A model generated the notes under the pieces. The model ran no database searches, had not been told where the DNA came from, and saw only the letters and a program-made list of their open reading frames with translations. A program made the translations under genes and the position numbers. Positions 15,885-23,933 of a stretch of DNA of 64,000 bases are shown one piece after another. Numbering within the stretch: the stretch's first letter is position 1; the number at the start of each line of letters is the position of its first letter. The stretch comes from RHKX01 sp963745755 (GTDB lineage: Bacteria > Actinomycetota > Thermoleophilia > Solirubrobacterales > 70-9), in the NCBI GenBank assembly GCA_963745755.1, contig CAVUYP010000001.1, positions 2,666,001-2,730,000 of the forward strand, in the 5' to 3' direction.

Positions 15885-17576
15885 ATGAGCATCGACCAGC
15901 GGGAGCTCGAGCGCTCCCAGCTCGAGGGGCTGCTCGCCGTCGGCCGCCGGCTCGTCTCCGAGCTCGACCTCGACGCGGTGTTGATGCACGCCCTCGACGC
16001 CGCCCGCGAGCTGACCGCGGCCCGCTATGCGGCGCTCGGGGTGCTCGACGCCGACAAGACCGAGCTCGAGCGGTTCCTCTACGTCGGGATCGACGAGGAG
16101 ACGCGGCGACGGATCGGGCCGCTGCCGAGGGGACACGGGATCCTCGGTGAGCTGATCACCGACCCGAGGCCGCTGCGGCTCGACCGGATCGGGGATCACC
16201 CGCGCTCGTACGGCTTTCCGGCCGAGCACCCGGACGATGACGACCTTCGTCGGCGCCCCGATCACCGTCCGCGGCGAGGTCTTCGGCAACATCTACCTGA
16301 CCGAGAAGGAGGGCGGCGAGCCGTTCGACGAGTCACGACGAGCAGCTGCTCATCGTGCTCGCGGAGTGGAGCGCGATCGCGATCAACAACGCCCGCACCC
16401 ACGAGGAGCTGCGCCGCGGCCGGGCCGACCTCGAGCGTCTCGTCCAGGGCCTGCAGGCGACCGCGTCGCTGAGCCGCGAGCTCGGCGGCGAGTCCGACCT
16501 CGAGCGGGTGCTCGAGCTCATCACCAAGCGCGCCCGGGCGCTGCTCGAGGCGACTTCGAGCTACGTCCTGCTTCGCGACGGGGTGGAGCTGGTGATCCGC
16601 GGCGCCGCCGGCGAATGCGGCGCCCGCGTCGTTCGGCCGCGGCGATCGCGCCGGGATCCGGAGCCGCCGACTTCATCGGCACCGAATCGAGCCAGCGGAT
16701 CGGACCGGCCGCCGCGGAGTCGCTGCGCGAGCTCGGGATCGAGGCCACGAACGGCCTGGCGGTGCCGCTGCGCTCGCGCGGCCAGGGACTCGGCGTCCTG
16801 CTCGTCGTCGATCGCCTCGGCGAAGGGCCGGCGTTCTCCGCCGACCAGCAGCTGACGCTCGAGTCGTTCGCGACCAGCGCCGCCAACGCGATCGCCGCCG
16901 CGCATGCGATCGAGGACGAGAAGGCGAAGCTCGCGATCGCCTCGTCCGAGCGCGAGCGCGGCCGCTGGGCCCGCGAGCTCCACGACGAGACGCTGCAGGA
17001 GCTCGGGCGCGCTGCGGATCATGCAGGAGAACGCTTCGCGGGCCGGCTCGCTCGAGGAGGTGCGGGAGTACCTTGGCGGCCGCCAACGAGCAGGTCGGGC
17101 GGACCGTGAGCGGCCTGCAGGGGCTGATCGCCGAGCTGCGGCCGGCGGCGCTCGATCAGATCGGCGTCGCCGCCGCGATCGAATCGCTGATCGACCGGTT
17201 CGCGTCGCGGACCGACCTCGAGTTCGAGGTCGACGTCGACCTCGCCCACGATCGCGGCGAGGCCCAGGCGCGACCCACCCCGGAGCTCGAGTCGACGATC
17301 TACCGGCTCGTTCAGGAGGGCCTGACGAATGCGATCAAGCACGCCGATGCGACCCGCGCCCGGGTCGCGATCGAGGAGCACGACGACATGATCACGGTCC
17401 GCATCGAGGACGACGGGAACGGATTCGACATGACCTCGGTGCGGCGCGGATTCGGCCTGACCGGAATGCAGGAGCGGGTTGAGATGGCCGGCGGCGAGAT
17501 CGCCTTCGAGGGCCGCGACGGCGGCGGCACCCTGATCAGGGTGAAGCTGCCGGTCCGGCGCGCCGAGCCCGCCTGA
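15885..17576 (+). CDS. DosS/DevS-like GAF-GAF histidine kinase, frame broken six times
   Basis: Correcting six +1 shifts (near 16234, 16335, 16640, 16648, 17006, 17067) gives about 561 aa, close to mycobacterial DosS (578). GAF-1 (about 25-165) contains YVGIDEETRRRIGPLP, HPRSYGFPAEHP and VFGNIYLTEK; His115 aligns with the haem ligand His149 of DosS. GAF-2 follows, then HisKA_3 (ARELHDETLQELGALRIMQ, phospho-accepting His) and HATPase (EGLTNAIKHADA; EDDGNGF; GFGLTGMQERV). A cytoplasmic sensor of redox, O2, CO or NO is the likely role, with the regulator at 20198 as partner. No in-frame stops otherwise, so sequence error is likelier than decay. Confidence 0.82.
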
Positions 17577-17593
17577 GCGGGCGTCGGGCTCGC

Positions 17594-18706
17594 TCAGCCG
17601 CTGTCGGGGGCCTCGGGCTCGTCGGCCGGCTCCGGCTTGCCGCCCGGCCCGAAGTGGCGTTCGATGACGTCCATCGGGGTCGGCTGCTCGGCGAAGTCGT
17701 CGGCGCCGATCCGGTGCCGGAAGACCCAGTAGGTCCAGCCCTGGTAGAGCAGCACGAGCGGCACCAGCAGCGCTGCGACGACGGTCATCACGGTCAGCGT
17801 GTAGTCGGAGGAGGAGGCGGCGCTCAGGGTCAGGTCGAAGGCGGCGTTGGTGCTCGAGACCATCGCGTTCGGGAACAGGTCGGCGAAGAGGCTGGTGAAC
17901 AGCAGAGCGATACCGGCGGCCGTCGCCGCGAAGGCGGCTCCGGCGGCGCTGCGACGGGTCAGGGCGACCGCCGCCCAGAGCGCGGCGACGGCGAGCACGG
18001 CGAGGGCCGCCGAGACGAACTCGACGCCGACCCGATCGGACTGGTTGATGACGGTCCAGGCGAGGAAGGCGGTGCCGAGCAGTGCCGCCAGCGGGGTCGA
18101 GCGACGGGCCAGGGTCCGGGAGCGCTCCTCGACCGCGTCCTTGGTGCGCAGCGACAGGAAGTTGGCGCCGTGGGCGAAGAAGATCGCCAGCGTGGCGAGC
18201 CCGCCGAGCAGCGCATAGGGGTGGAGGAGGTCGAAGACGGTGCCGCTGTACTCGCCGTCGGCGCCGATCGGCACGCCGGCGACGATGTTCGCCCAGCCGA
18301 CGCCCCAGAGCAGCGCGGCCATCGCGCTGGAGATCACCAGCGACCACTCCCAGCGCGACCGCCAGGCCTGATCCTCGCGCTTGCCCCAGAGCTCGAAGGC
18401 GACGCCGCGGACGATCAGCGCCCCGAGGATCAGAAACAGGGCCAGGTAGAAGCCCGAGAACAGGGTCGCGTACCACTGCGGGAAGGCGGCGAACGTGGCG
18501 CCGCCGGCGACGATCAGCCAGACCTCGTTGCCGTCCCAGACCGGGCCGATCGTGTGGATGACGGCGCGGCGCTCGCGATCGTCGCGGCCGACGAGTCGCA
18601 GCAGCATGCCGACCCCGAAGTCGAACCCCTCGAGCACGAAGTAGCCGATCCAGAGCACGCCGATCAGCACGAACCAGAGGCCCTGCAGGAAGGTGACGTC
18701 GTCCAT
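17594..18706 (-). CDS. cydB: Cytochrome bd quinol oxidase subunit II
   Basis: 370 aa, with the usual eight or nine membrane spans. N-terminus LQGLWFVLIGVLWIGYFVLEGFDFGVGMLLR is highly characteristic, followed by RRAVIHTIGPVWDGNEVWLIVAGGATFAAFP and, near the end, SSDYTLTVMTVVAALLVPLVLLYQGWTYWVFR. It forms the membrane heterodimer with CydA and contributes to the quinol-oxidising, oxygen-reducing complex, which has high oxygen affinity and pumps no protons. Starts one base after the cydA stop, so co-transcribed with it. An acidic Pro-rich tail (GGKPEPADEPEAPDSG) ends the protein. No cydDC genes follow in this window. Confidence 0.97.
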   Translation of the reverse strand: MDDVTFLQGLWFVLIGVLWIGYFVLEGFDFGVGMLLRLVGRDDRERRAVIHTIGPVWDGNEVWLIVAGGATFAAFPQWYATLFSGFYLALFLILGALIVRGVAFELWGKREDQAWRSRWEWSLVISSAMAALLWGVGWANIVAGVPIGADGEYSGTVFDLLHPYALLGGLATLAIFFAHGANFLSLRTKDAVEERSRTLARRSTPLAALLGTAFLAWTVINQSDRVGVEFVSAALAVLAVAALWAAVALTRRSAAGAAFAATAAGIALLFTSLFADLFPNAMVSSTNAAFDLTLSAASSSDYTLTVMTVVAALLVPLVLLYQGWTYWVFRHRIGADDFAEQPTPMDVIERHFGPGGKPEPADEPEAPDSG

Positions 18707-18707
18707 C

Positions 18708-20096
18708 TCAGTAGGCGAGGCCGAGGTCCGGCTCGCCCGCCTCCTTCTCGGCGTCGTCGGGATCCGGTCCCTTGCGGGCCTTCTCGAGGAAGATCCTGCC
18801 GGCGATCACGGCCAGCACCCCGTAGAGCAGCGTGAAGCCGATCAGCGTGATCAGCACCTCGGCGGTGCTGACCGACGGCGAGTTGGCGTCGCTCGTCTTC
18901 AGCATCCCGAAGACGACCCAGGGCTGCCGGCCCATCTCGGTGAAGATCCAGCCGGCCGAGTTGGCGATGAACGGCAGCGCCGCGCCGAGGACCATCAGCC
19001 TCAGGTAGCGGCGCGATTCGGTCAGGCGGCCGCGGCGGACCAGCCACCAGCCGGCGAAGCCGAGCATCGCCGCGAGGAACCCGACGCCGAGCATCGCCCG
19101 CCACGACCAGTAGGCGACGGCGACGATCGGCGCGTACTCGCCGGGCCCGTAGCGCTGCTGGTATTCGGCGTTGAGGTTGTTGATGCCCTGGATCTCGCCG
19201 CGCGGATAGCCGGTCGTGATGAACGAGAGCAGGTTCGGTATCTGCACGTTGCGGCTCAGCCCCTGTGGGTTCTGCTCGAGGCTGCCGGTCGCGAACAGCG
19301 ACAGGCCCGCCCCGTCCTTGGTCTCGAAGACGGCGTCGGCGGCGGCCATCTTCATCGGCTGCTGCTCGGTCATCAGGACGCCGTTGAAGTGGCCGACGAT
19401 CACCGTCACGGTGGCGGCGAGCGCCAGCAGCGGCAGCGCGCCCCTGATCGAGCGGCTGAAGACCTCGGTGTGGGTGCCGCGGAGCAGATGCCAGGCGGAG
19501 ATCGCGATCACCACCATCGAGGCGGTGATCAGCGCCGCGAGGATCGTGTGGGCGAACGCGTAGAGCGCGGTGCTGTTGCCGAGCACCGCCCAGATCGAGG
19601 TCAGCTCGGGCCGCCCGTCGACCATCTCGTAGCCGACCGGGTGCTGCATCCACGAGTTCGCGGCGAGGATGAAGAACGCCGACAGGGCGGTCGAGCCGGC
19701 GACGAGCCAGATCGTCGCCAGGTGGAGCTTCGGGGACAGGCGTCCCCAGCCGAACAGCCAGAGGCCGAGGAAGGTCGACTCGACGAAGAACGCAGCCAGC
19801 CCCTCCATCGCCAGCGGCGCGCCGAAGATGTCGCCGACGAACCGCGAGTAGTCGGACCAGTTCATCCCGAACTGGAACTCCTGGACGATCCCGGTGACGA
19901 CGCCGAGCGCGAACGAGATCAGCATCAGCTTGCCCCAGAAGCGGGTCGCCTGGCGCCAGTGCTCGTCGCCGCTGCGGTACCAGCGGGTCTGGTAGTAGGC
20001 GACCAGCGCGGCGAGGCCGATCGTCAGCGGCACGAACAGGAAGTGGTAGACGGTCGTGATGCCGAACTGCCAGCGTGCGAGTTCGAGCGAGCTCAT
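18708..20096 (-). CDS. cydA: Cytochrome bd quinol oxidase subunit I
   Basis: 462 aa. Haem ligands are in place: His18 (TTVYHFLF, haem b595), His183 (YAFAHTILAA) and Met388 in FTEMGRQPWVV (haem b558), with the family GRQPW signature at 389-393 and Glu99/Glu107 in the fourth span. The Q loop (about 245-310) lacks the long insertion of the enterobacterial enzyme, as usual outside Proteobacteria. ATG 20096 has TACGGT seven bases upstream, and a perfect 12-bp inverted repeat is centred 69 bases upstream. That arrangement suggests direct regulation by the nearby two-component system. Expressed with cydB as an alternative oxidase at low oxygen. Confidence 0.97.
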   Translation of the reverse strand: MSSLELARWQFGITTVYHFLFVPLTIGLAALVAYYQTRWYRSGDEHWRQATRFWGKLMLISFALGVVTGIVQEFQFGMNWSDYSRFVGDIFGAPLAMEGLAAFFVESTFLGLWLFGWGRLSPKLHLATIWLVAGSTALSAFFILAANSWMQHPVGYEMVDGRPELTSIWAVLGNSTALYAFAHTILAALITASMVVIAISAWHLLRGTHTEVFSRSIRGALPLLALAATVTVIVGHFNGVLMTEQQPMKMAAADAVFETKDGAGLSLFATGSLEQNPQGLSRNVQIPNLLSFITTGYPRGEIQGINNLNAEYQQRYGPGEYAPIVAVAYWSWRAMLGVGFLAAMLGFAGWWLVRRGRLTESRRYLRLMVLGAALPFIANSAGWIFTEMGRQPWVVFGMLKTSDANSPSVSTAEVLITLIGFTLLYGVLAVIAGRIFLEKARKGPDPDDAEKEAGEPDLGLAY

Positions 20097-20103
20097 GGCC
20101 GCA

Positions 20104-20109
20104 ACCGTA
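20104..20109 (-). promoter_or_regulatory. Predicted -10 element of cydAB
   Basis: TACGGT on the minus strand, seven bases from the cydA ATG at 20096. It predicts a leaderless cydAB transcript. The operator at 20152-20178 would be centred near -69. Confidence 0.5.
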
Positions 20110-20151
20110 TGGAGCGCCGGTACGGTCGTCTGTCGGGGCCGACTTCCGGAT

Positions 20152-20178
20152 CCGGTTCGGTAGTGACTACCGAACCGG
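20152..20178. promoter_or_regulatory. Shared palindromic operator, copy 2 (cydAB), perfect inverted repeat
   Basis: Arms CCGGTTCGGTAG (20152-20163) and CTACCGAACCGG (20167-20178) are exact reverse complements around TGA. The site lies in the short gap between the response regulator stop and the cydA start. The outer TTCGG...CCGAA layout resembles the DosR box of mycobacteria. A position about 69 bases before the predicted start fits a class I activator site for a NarL-type regulator. Copies 1 and 3 share TCGGTAGT. Confidence 0.7.
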
Positions 20179-20197
20179 CCCCAGCGCAGGCTCCCGC

Positions 20198-20854
20198 TCA
20201 GCGGTCGACGAGCTCGTTGTCGATCGCGTAGGCGATCAGCTCGGCGCGGGTCGAGAGCCCGGTCTTGCGCTGGATGTTGGCGCGGTGCGTCTCGACGGTG
20301 CGGACGCTGAGGACGAGCTTCTCGGCGATCTCCGGATTGACGTAGCCGAGCGCGAGCAGGCCGAGGACCTCGACCTCGCGGGGGGTCAGCTCGTCCGGCG
20401 GCCCCTCCGGCTTGTCGGGCTCGGCGGCGAGCCTGGCGCCGAGCTCGGGATTGATGTAGGTGCCGCCGCCGATCACGGAGTGGATGGCGGTGACGAGCTC
20501 GCTCGCCGCCGAGTGCTTGATCACGTAGCCCTTCGCCCCGCCCTGCAGGGCCTTGCGGGCGAATGCGGGCTCGTTCTGCATCGTCAGCACGACGACACAG
20601 GTGTCCGGCGACGACTCGAAGACCTTCGGCAGCGCATCGAGGCTGGGCAGCCCGGGCATGCTGAGGTCGAGGACGAGGACCCGGGGCTTGTGGCCGAGCA
20701 CGTAGCGCGCGGCGGTCTCGGCGTCGCCGGCCTCGGCGACGACCTCGAAGTCCGGCTCGTCCTCGAGCACCTTGCGGATCCCGGCCCGGACGAGCTCGTG
20801 ATCGTCGGCGAGGACGATCGTCACCCGTTCGTCTGCCCCGGATTCAGCTCCCAC
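20198..20854 (-). CDS. NarL/DosR-family response regulator
   Basis: 218 aa from GTG 20854. Receiver domain 11-130: acidic pair in LADDHE, phospho-acceptor Asp63 in VLDLSMPG, Thr91 (VVLTMQ) and Lys113 (GYVIKHSA). LuxR-type helix-turn-helix 157-212: LTPREVEVLGLLALGY, IAEKLVLSVRTVETHRANIQRK. It is the only regulator of this class in the window and the likely partner of the GAF kinase at 15885. A GTG at 20824 is possible, but 20854 is favoured because TAACCT lies seven bases upstream, matching the spacing at usp and cydA. Its own upstream region holds a copy of the shared palindrome, suggesting autoregulation. Confidence 0.92.
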   Translation of the reverse strand: MGAESGADERVTIVLADDHELVRAGIRKVLEDEPDFEVVAEAGDAETAARYVLGHKPRVLVLDLSMPGLPSLDALPKVFESSPDTCVVVLTMQNEPAFARKALQGGAKGYVIKHSAASELVTAIHSVIGGGTYINPELGARLAAEPDKPEGPPDELTPREVEVLGLLALGYVNPEIAEKLVLSVRTVETHRANIQRKTGLSTRAELIAYAIDNELVDR

Positions 20855-20861
20855 GCCGGGA

Positions 20862-20867
20862 AGGTTA
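20862..20867 (-). promoter_or_regulatory. Predicted -10 element of the response regulator gene
   Basis: TAACCT on the minus strand, seven bases from the GTG at 20854, which supports that start. The operator copy at 20912-20930 is centred about 67 bases from the start codon. Confidence 0.5.
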
Positions 20868-20911
20868 CTTCCGCGGGCGGCCGCGCAGATCCGCACCGGG
20901 TAGCGGCGGCG

Positions 20912-20930
20912 CTCGGTAGTCGATACGGAC
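20912..20930. promoter_or_regulatory. Shared palindromic operator, copy 3 (response regulator)
   Basis: CTCGGTAGTCGATACGGAC matches the cydA palindrome at 13 of 19 positions, including TCGGTAGT. It lies between the alcohol dehydrogenase stop (20944, same strand) and the regulator start. The right half is weaker than in copy 2, as expected for an autoregulatory site of lower affinity. Confidence 0.5.
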
Positions 20931-20943
20931 CGGCGCCGCCGGG

Positions 20944-21930
20944 TCAGGCGCCGGGGACGATCACGGCGGCGCCGAGGAACCGGCCGGCGCGGAGATCGGC
21001 CAGCGCCTCGTTGACGGCGGCGAGCGGATAGGTGGTCACGGCGGTCTCGATCGGCACCCGCGGCGCGAGCTCGAGGAGCTCCTCGCCGTCGGCCCGGGTC
21101 AGGTTCGCGACCGAGCGCACCGTCCGCTCGCCCCAGAGCAGGTCGTAGGAGAAGGACGGGATCTCGCTCATGTGGATGCCGCCGCAGACGACCGTGCCGC
21201 CGGGAGCGACCGCCGCCAGCGCCGCCGGCACGAGCGACCCGACCGGGGCGAAGATGATCGCCGCGCCGAGCGGCTGCGGCGGCTCCTCCTCCGAGGAGCC
21301 GGCCCAGACGGCGCCGAGGCTGCGCGCGAACCGCCGGCCGTCCTCGTCGCCGGGGCGGGTGAACGCGTAGACCTCGCGGCCCTCGGCCACGGCCACCTGG
21401 GTGAGGATGTGCGCCGCCGCCCCGAAGCCGTAGAAGCCGATTCGCTCGGCATCCCCGCACATCCGCAGCGACCGGTAGCCGATCAGGCCGGCGCAGAGCA
21501 GCGGCGCCGCCTGCTCGTCCCCGTAGCCGGGCGGGATCGGGAAGCAGTAGCGCGCGTCGGCGATCGCGTACTCGGCGAAGCCGCCGTCGATGTCGCAGCC
21601 GGTGAAGCGCGCCCGCGGGCAGAGGTTCTCGCGGCCGGAGCGGCAATAGGCGCACTCGCCGCAGGTCCAGCCGAGCCACGGAACCCCGACCCGGCGATCC
21701 TCGCCGACGACGTCGGCGACGATCTGGTGGCCGAGGACGCGCGGTGGTTCGGCGATCGGCACCTCGCCGTCGAGCAGGTGGAGGTCGGTGCGGCAGACGC
21801 CGCAGGCGCGGACCGCGAGCAGCAGCTCGCCGGGGCCCGCGGTGGGCCGGTCCATCTCGGCAGCCCGCAGCGGCTCCCCCGGTGCATCGAAGACCATCGC
21901 CCGCATCGCTGCAGCTCGCGACGGCGGCAT
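20944..21930 (-). CDS. Zinc-dependent alcohol dehydrogenase
   Basis: 328 aa medium-chain dehydrogenase. Catalytic zinc ligands are VRACGVCRTDLH (first Cys) and the GH of LGHQIVADVVG; the structural zinc site has four Cys in GWTCGECAYCRSGRENLC. The nucleotide fold starts IGFYGFGAAAHIL, a variant of the usual GxGxxG. The sequence resembles the broad-specificity AdhA/AdhP group that reduces aldehydes or oxidises primary alcohols with NAD(P)H. Start at ATG 21930 (21906 is an in-frame alternative). The gene upstream on the same strand ends just before this start, so the two may be co-transcribed. It precedes the response regulator but carries no obvious copy of the shared operator. Confidence 0.9.
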   Translation of the reverse strand: MPPSRAAAMRAMVFDAPGEPLRAAEMDRPTAGPGELLLAVRACGVCRTDLHLLDGEVPIAEPPRVLGHQIVADVVGEDRRVGVPWLGWTCGECAYCRSGRENLCPRARFTGCDIDGGFAEYAIADARYCFPIPPGYGDEQAAPLLCAGLIGYRSLRMCGDAERIGFYGFGAAAHILTQVAVAEGREVYAFTRPGDEDGRRFARSLGAVWAGSSEEEPPQPLGAAIIFAPVGSLVPAALAAVAPGGTVVCGGIHMSEIPSFSYDLLWGERTVRSVANLTRADGEELLELAPRVPIETAVTTYPLAAVNEALADLRAGRFLGAAVIVPGA

Positions 21931-21934
21931 CGCC

Positions 21935-22144
21935 CTAGTCGTCTCTGGGGGTGATCCGGAAGATCGAGACGACCTCGGCGTTATGCGCCTCGGGATGGAC
22001 CACGTAGGCGCTCGGGCCGCCGCCGAACCAGCCGGCGGCCTCGTTGTCGCCGACGAAGATCCCCGGGTGATGGCGGCCGTCGCCGTCCTCGACCCAGACC
22101 TTGTCGCCTTCCCTGAACCCGTGCGGGGCGTCGCTTTCGCTCAT
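21935..22144 (-). CDS. Small protein of unknown function (69 aa)
   Basis: 69 aa, acidic, with HGFREGDKVWVEDGDGRHHPGIFVGDN, which looks like a small beta-barrel (SH3-like) start, and a C-terminal AEVVSIFRI strand. Not recognised as a named family. ATG 22144 has TAGGCT six bases upstream (22151-22156), the leaderless pattern, which supports it as a real gene. Divergent from the SnoaL-like gene, with overlapping -10 regions. Confidence 0.6.
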   Translation of the reverse strand: MSESDAPHGFREGDKVWVEDGDGRHHPGIFVGDNEAAGWFGGGPSAYVVHPEAHNAEVVSIFRITPRDD

Positions 22145-22184
22145 CGGCCCAGCCTACCGTTGCCGGACGGATATCCTCCCGCCG

Positions 22185-22592
22185 ATCGACCGCCTCGCCG
22201 CCAACAAGGACGTCGTCAGGGCCTTCTACGCGGAGGTGATCAACGACCGCGATCTCGACGCGATCGACCGCCTGCTCAGCGAGGACTTCCACCACGACGA
22301 CGAGCTGCGCGGCCGCGCCGGGCAGCGGCAGGCGGTCGCCGCCTTCCTCGACGGCTTCCCCGATCTCGAGCATCGGATCGACCAGATCCTCGCCGAGGGC
22401 GACCTCGTCGCCGCCAGACAGACCTGGCGCGGCACCCACGGCGGCGCATTCGCCGGCGTCGCGGCGACCGGGCGCCGGGTCGAGTTCGGATCGACGGCGA
22501 TCCTCGAGGTCCGCGGCGACATGATCGCCGCCGCCTGGGACCGGGTCGACGTGGCCGGCCTGATCGCGCAGCTGCAGAGCCCGGCGGGCTGA
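22185..22592 (+). CDS. SnoaL-like (NTF2-fold) protein, non-standard start codon
   Basis: About 135 aa. NKDVVRAFYAEVINDRDLDAIDRLLSEDFHHDD, FLDGFPDLEHRIDQILAEGDLVAARQTWRGTH and GRRVEFGSTAILEVRGDMI follow the SnoaL-like polyketide cyclase/ester cyclase family. No ATG, GTG, TTG or CTG lies in frame between 22116 and the conserved region; TTG 22101 and CTG 22113 lie inside the divergent gene. Two candidates follow -10-like hexamers at the leaderless distance: ATC 22185 (TATCCT, 22172-22177) and ACG 22167 (TACCGT, 22155-22160). I chose ATC, with low confidence. Substrate unknown. Confidence 0.7.
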   Translation: MDRLAANKDVVRAFYAEVINDRDLDAIDRLLSEDFHHDDELRGRAGQRQAVAAFLDGFPDLEHRIDQILAEGDLVAARQTWRGTHGGAFAGVAATGRRVEFGSTAILEVRGDMIAAAWDRVDVAGLIAQLQSPAG

Positions 22593-22631
22593 GTCGCACA
22601 GCGCTGGACAGGCTCTCTAGACTCGGTGCCG

Positions 22632-22838
22632 ATGAAGACCGAGATACATCCCGAATACAGCCTCTCCCACGTCCGCTGCGCGTGCGGCAACGAGTTCTAC
22701 ACCCGCTCGACCAAGCCCGAGATCCACGTCGAGATCTGCTCCGAGTGCCACCCGTTCTACACCGGCAAGCAGAAGCTGGTCGACACCGGCGGCCGCGTCG
22801 AGCGCTTCCGCCGCCGCGCCGCCAAGCGGTCGGACTGA
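22632..22838 (+). CDS. rpmE: 50S ribosomal protein L31
   Basis: 68 aa. KTEIHPEY, RCACGNEFYTRSTK and EICSECHPFYTGKQKLVDTGGRVERFRRR are diagnostic of bacterial L31. It is the zinc-binding form: cysteines pair as CxC (RCACG) and CxxC (CSEC). ATG 22632 has TAGACT eight bases upstream (22618-22623). In many actinobacteria rpmE precedes prfA and prmC, as here, with DUF1385 and a metal exporter between. Confidence 0.97.
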   Translation: MKTEIHPEYSLSHVRCACGNEFYTRSTKPEIHVEICSECHPFYTGKQKLVDTGGRVERFRRRAAKRSD

Positions 22839-22965
22839 GACGCCGCTGGTCGGCGTCCTCGTCGGCTTACGGCCTACGGCCGCTGCGCCTCCTGCGTCCT
22901 TGACCAGCGACCCCTCAGACTCGACCGCTTCGGCGTCGGGTCGGCTTCACGAAGCGGCGACGCCG

Positions 22966-23904
22966 ATGCCCGACGGCAAGCCGGTCGCCTCGCGCGACGC
23001 CCCGGTCGGCGGTCAGGCGATCCTCGAGGGGGTGATGATGCGCGGCGTCTCGACCTGGGCCGCCGCCGTCCGCACCCCCGCCGGGGAGATCGAGATCAGC
23101 TCCGAGCCGGTCGTCTCCTGGGCGAAGCGGCACCGGATGCTGCGGCTGCCGGTGATCCGCGGCGTCGTCGCTCTCGCCGAGTCGCTGCGGATCGGCTTCC
23201 GGGCGCTGGCGTTCTCGGCCAACGCGCAGATCGCCGACGAGGAGGAGCAGGAGCCGATCGGCGGAATCACCTGGGGGCTGACGATCGCCTTCTCGCTGCT
23301 CCTCGCGATCGGGCTGTTCTTCGTCGTCCCGGTCGGGCTGACCAGCCTGATCAAGGATCAGCTCGGCTCCGCCGTCCTCTTCTGGCTCGTCGAGGGGGTC
23401 CTCCGCACCGCGATCTTCGTCGGCTACATCGCCGCGATCAGCCGCCTCTCCGACCTGCGGCGCGTCTTCGAGTACCACGGCGCCGAGCACAAGACGATCT
23501 CCTGCTTCGAGGCCGGCGACGACCTCACCCCCGACCGCGCCGGCCGCTACTCGCGCCTGCATCCGCGTTGCGGAACGAGCTTCCTGCTGATCGTGATGGT
23601 CCTCGCGATCTTCGTCTTCGCCCCGCTCGGCCTGCCCGAGTGGTACTGGCTGATGATCTCGCGGATCGTCGGCATCCCGCTGATCGCCGGCCTCTCCTAC
23701 GAGGTCATCAAGTGGGCCGGCCGCAACCGCCGCAAGGCCTGGGTGCGGACGCTGATGTGGCCGGGGCTGATGCTCCAGAACCTGACCACCCGCGAGCCCG
23801 ATCGCGAGCAGCTCGCGGTCGCAATCGCCTCCCTCGAGGAGGTGCTGGCCGTCGAGGGTTCCGACCTCCGCAGGCACGAGAGCCCGATCGAGATCGTCGC
23901 CTAG
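22966..23904 (+). CDS. DUF1385 (YqhQ-like) membrane protein
   Basis: 312 aa from ATG 22966; a TTG at 22900 would add 22 low-complexity residues. VGGQAILEGVMMRG is the family signature, and FEYHGAEHKTISCFEAGDDLTP the second, with several hydrophobic spans between (about 100-125, 140-165) and after (about 210-265: SFLLIVMVLAIFVFAPLG). The biochemical role of DUF1385 is unknown; in actinobacteria it regularly sits between rpmE and prfA, as in this window. His and Cys in the HGAEHKTISC motif could bind metal, but that is speculation. Confidence 0.88.
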   Translation: MPDGKPVASRDAPVGGQAILEGVMMRGVSTWAAAVRTPAGEIEISSEPVVSWAKRHRMLRLPVIRGVVALAESLRIGFRALAFSANAQIADEEEQEPIGGITWGLTIAFSLLLAIGLFFVVPVGLTSLIKDQLGSAVLFWLVEGVLRTAIFVGYIAAISRLSDLRRVFEYHGAEHKTISCFEAGDDLTPDRAGRYSRLHPRCGTSFLLIVMVLAIFVFAPLGLPEWYWLMISRIVGIPLIAGLSYEVIKWAGRNRRKAWVRTLMWPGLMLQNLTTREPDREQLAVAIASLEEVLAVEGSDLRRHESPIEIVA

Positions 23905-23933
23905 CCTCGACGCCGTCGCGTAGCCTGCGGACC

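Noticed and set aside
13492..17576. Calling the P450 and the sensor kinase true pseudogenes
   Set aside because: All breaks are single-base insertions, no stop codons or deletions interrupt conserved sequence, and corrected proteins have normal length and complete motifs, so sequence error is likelier.
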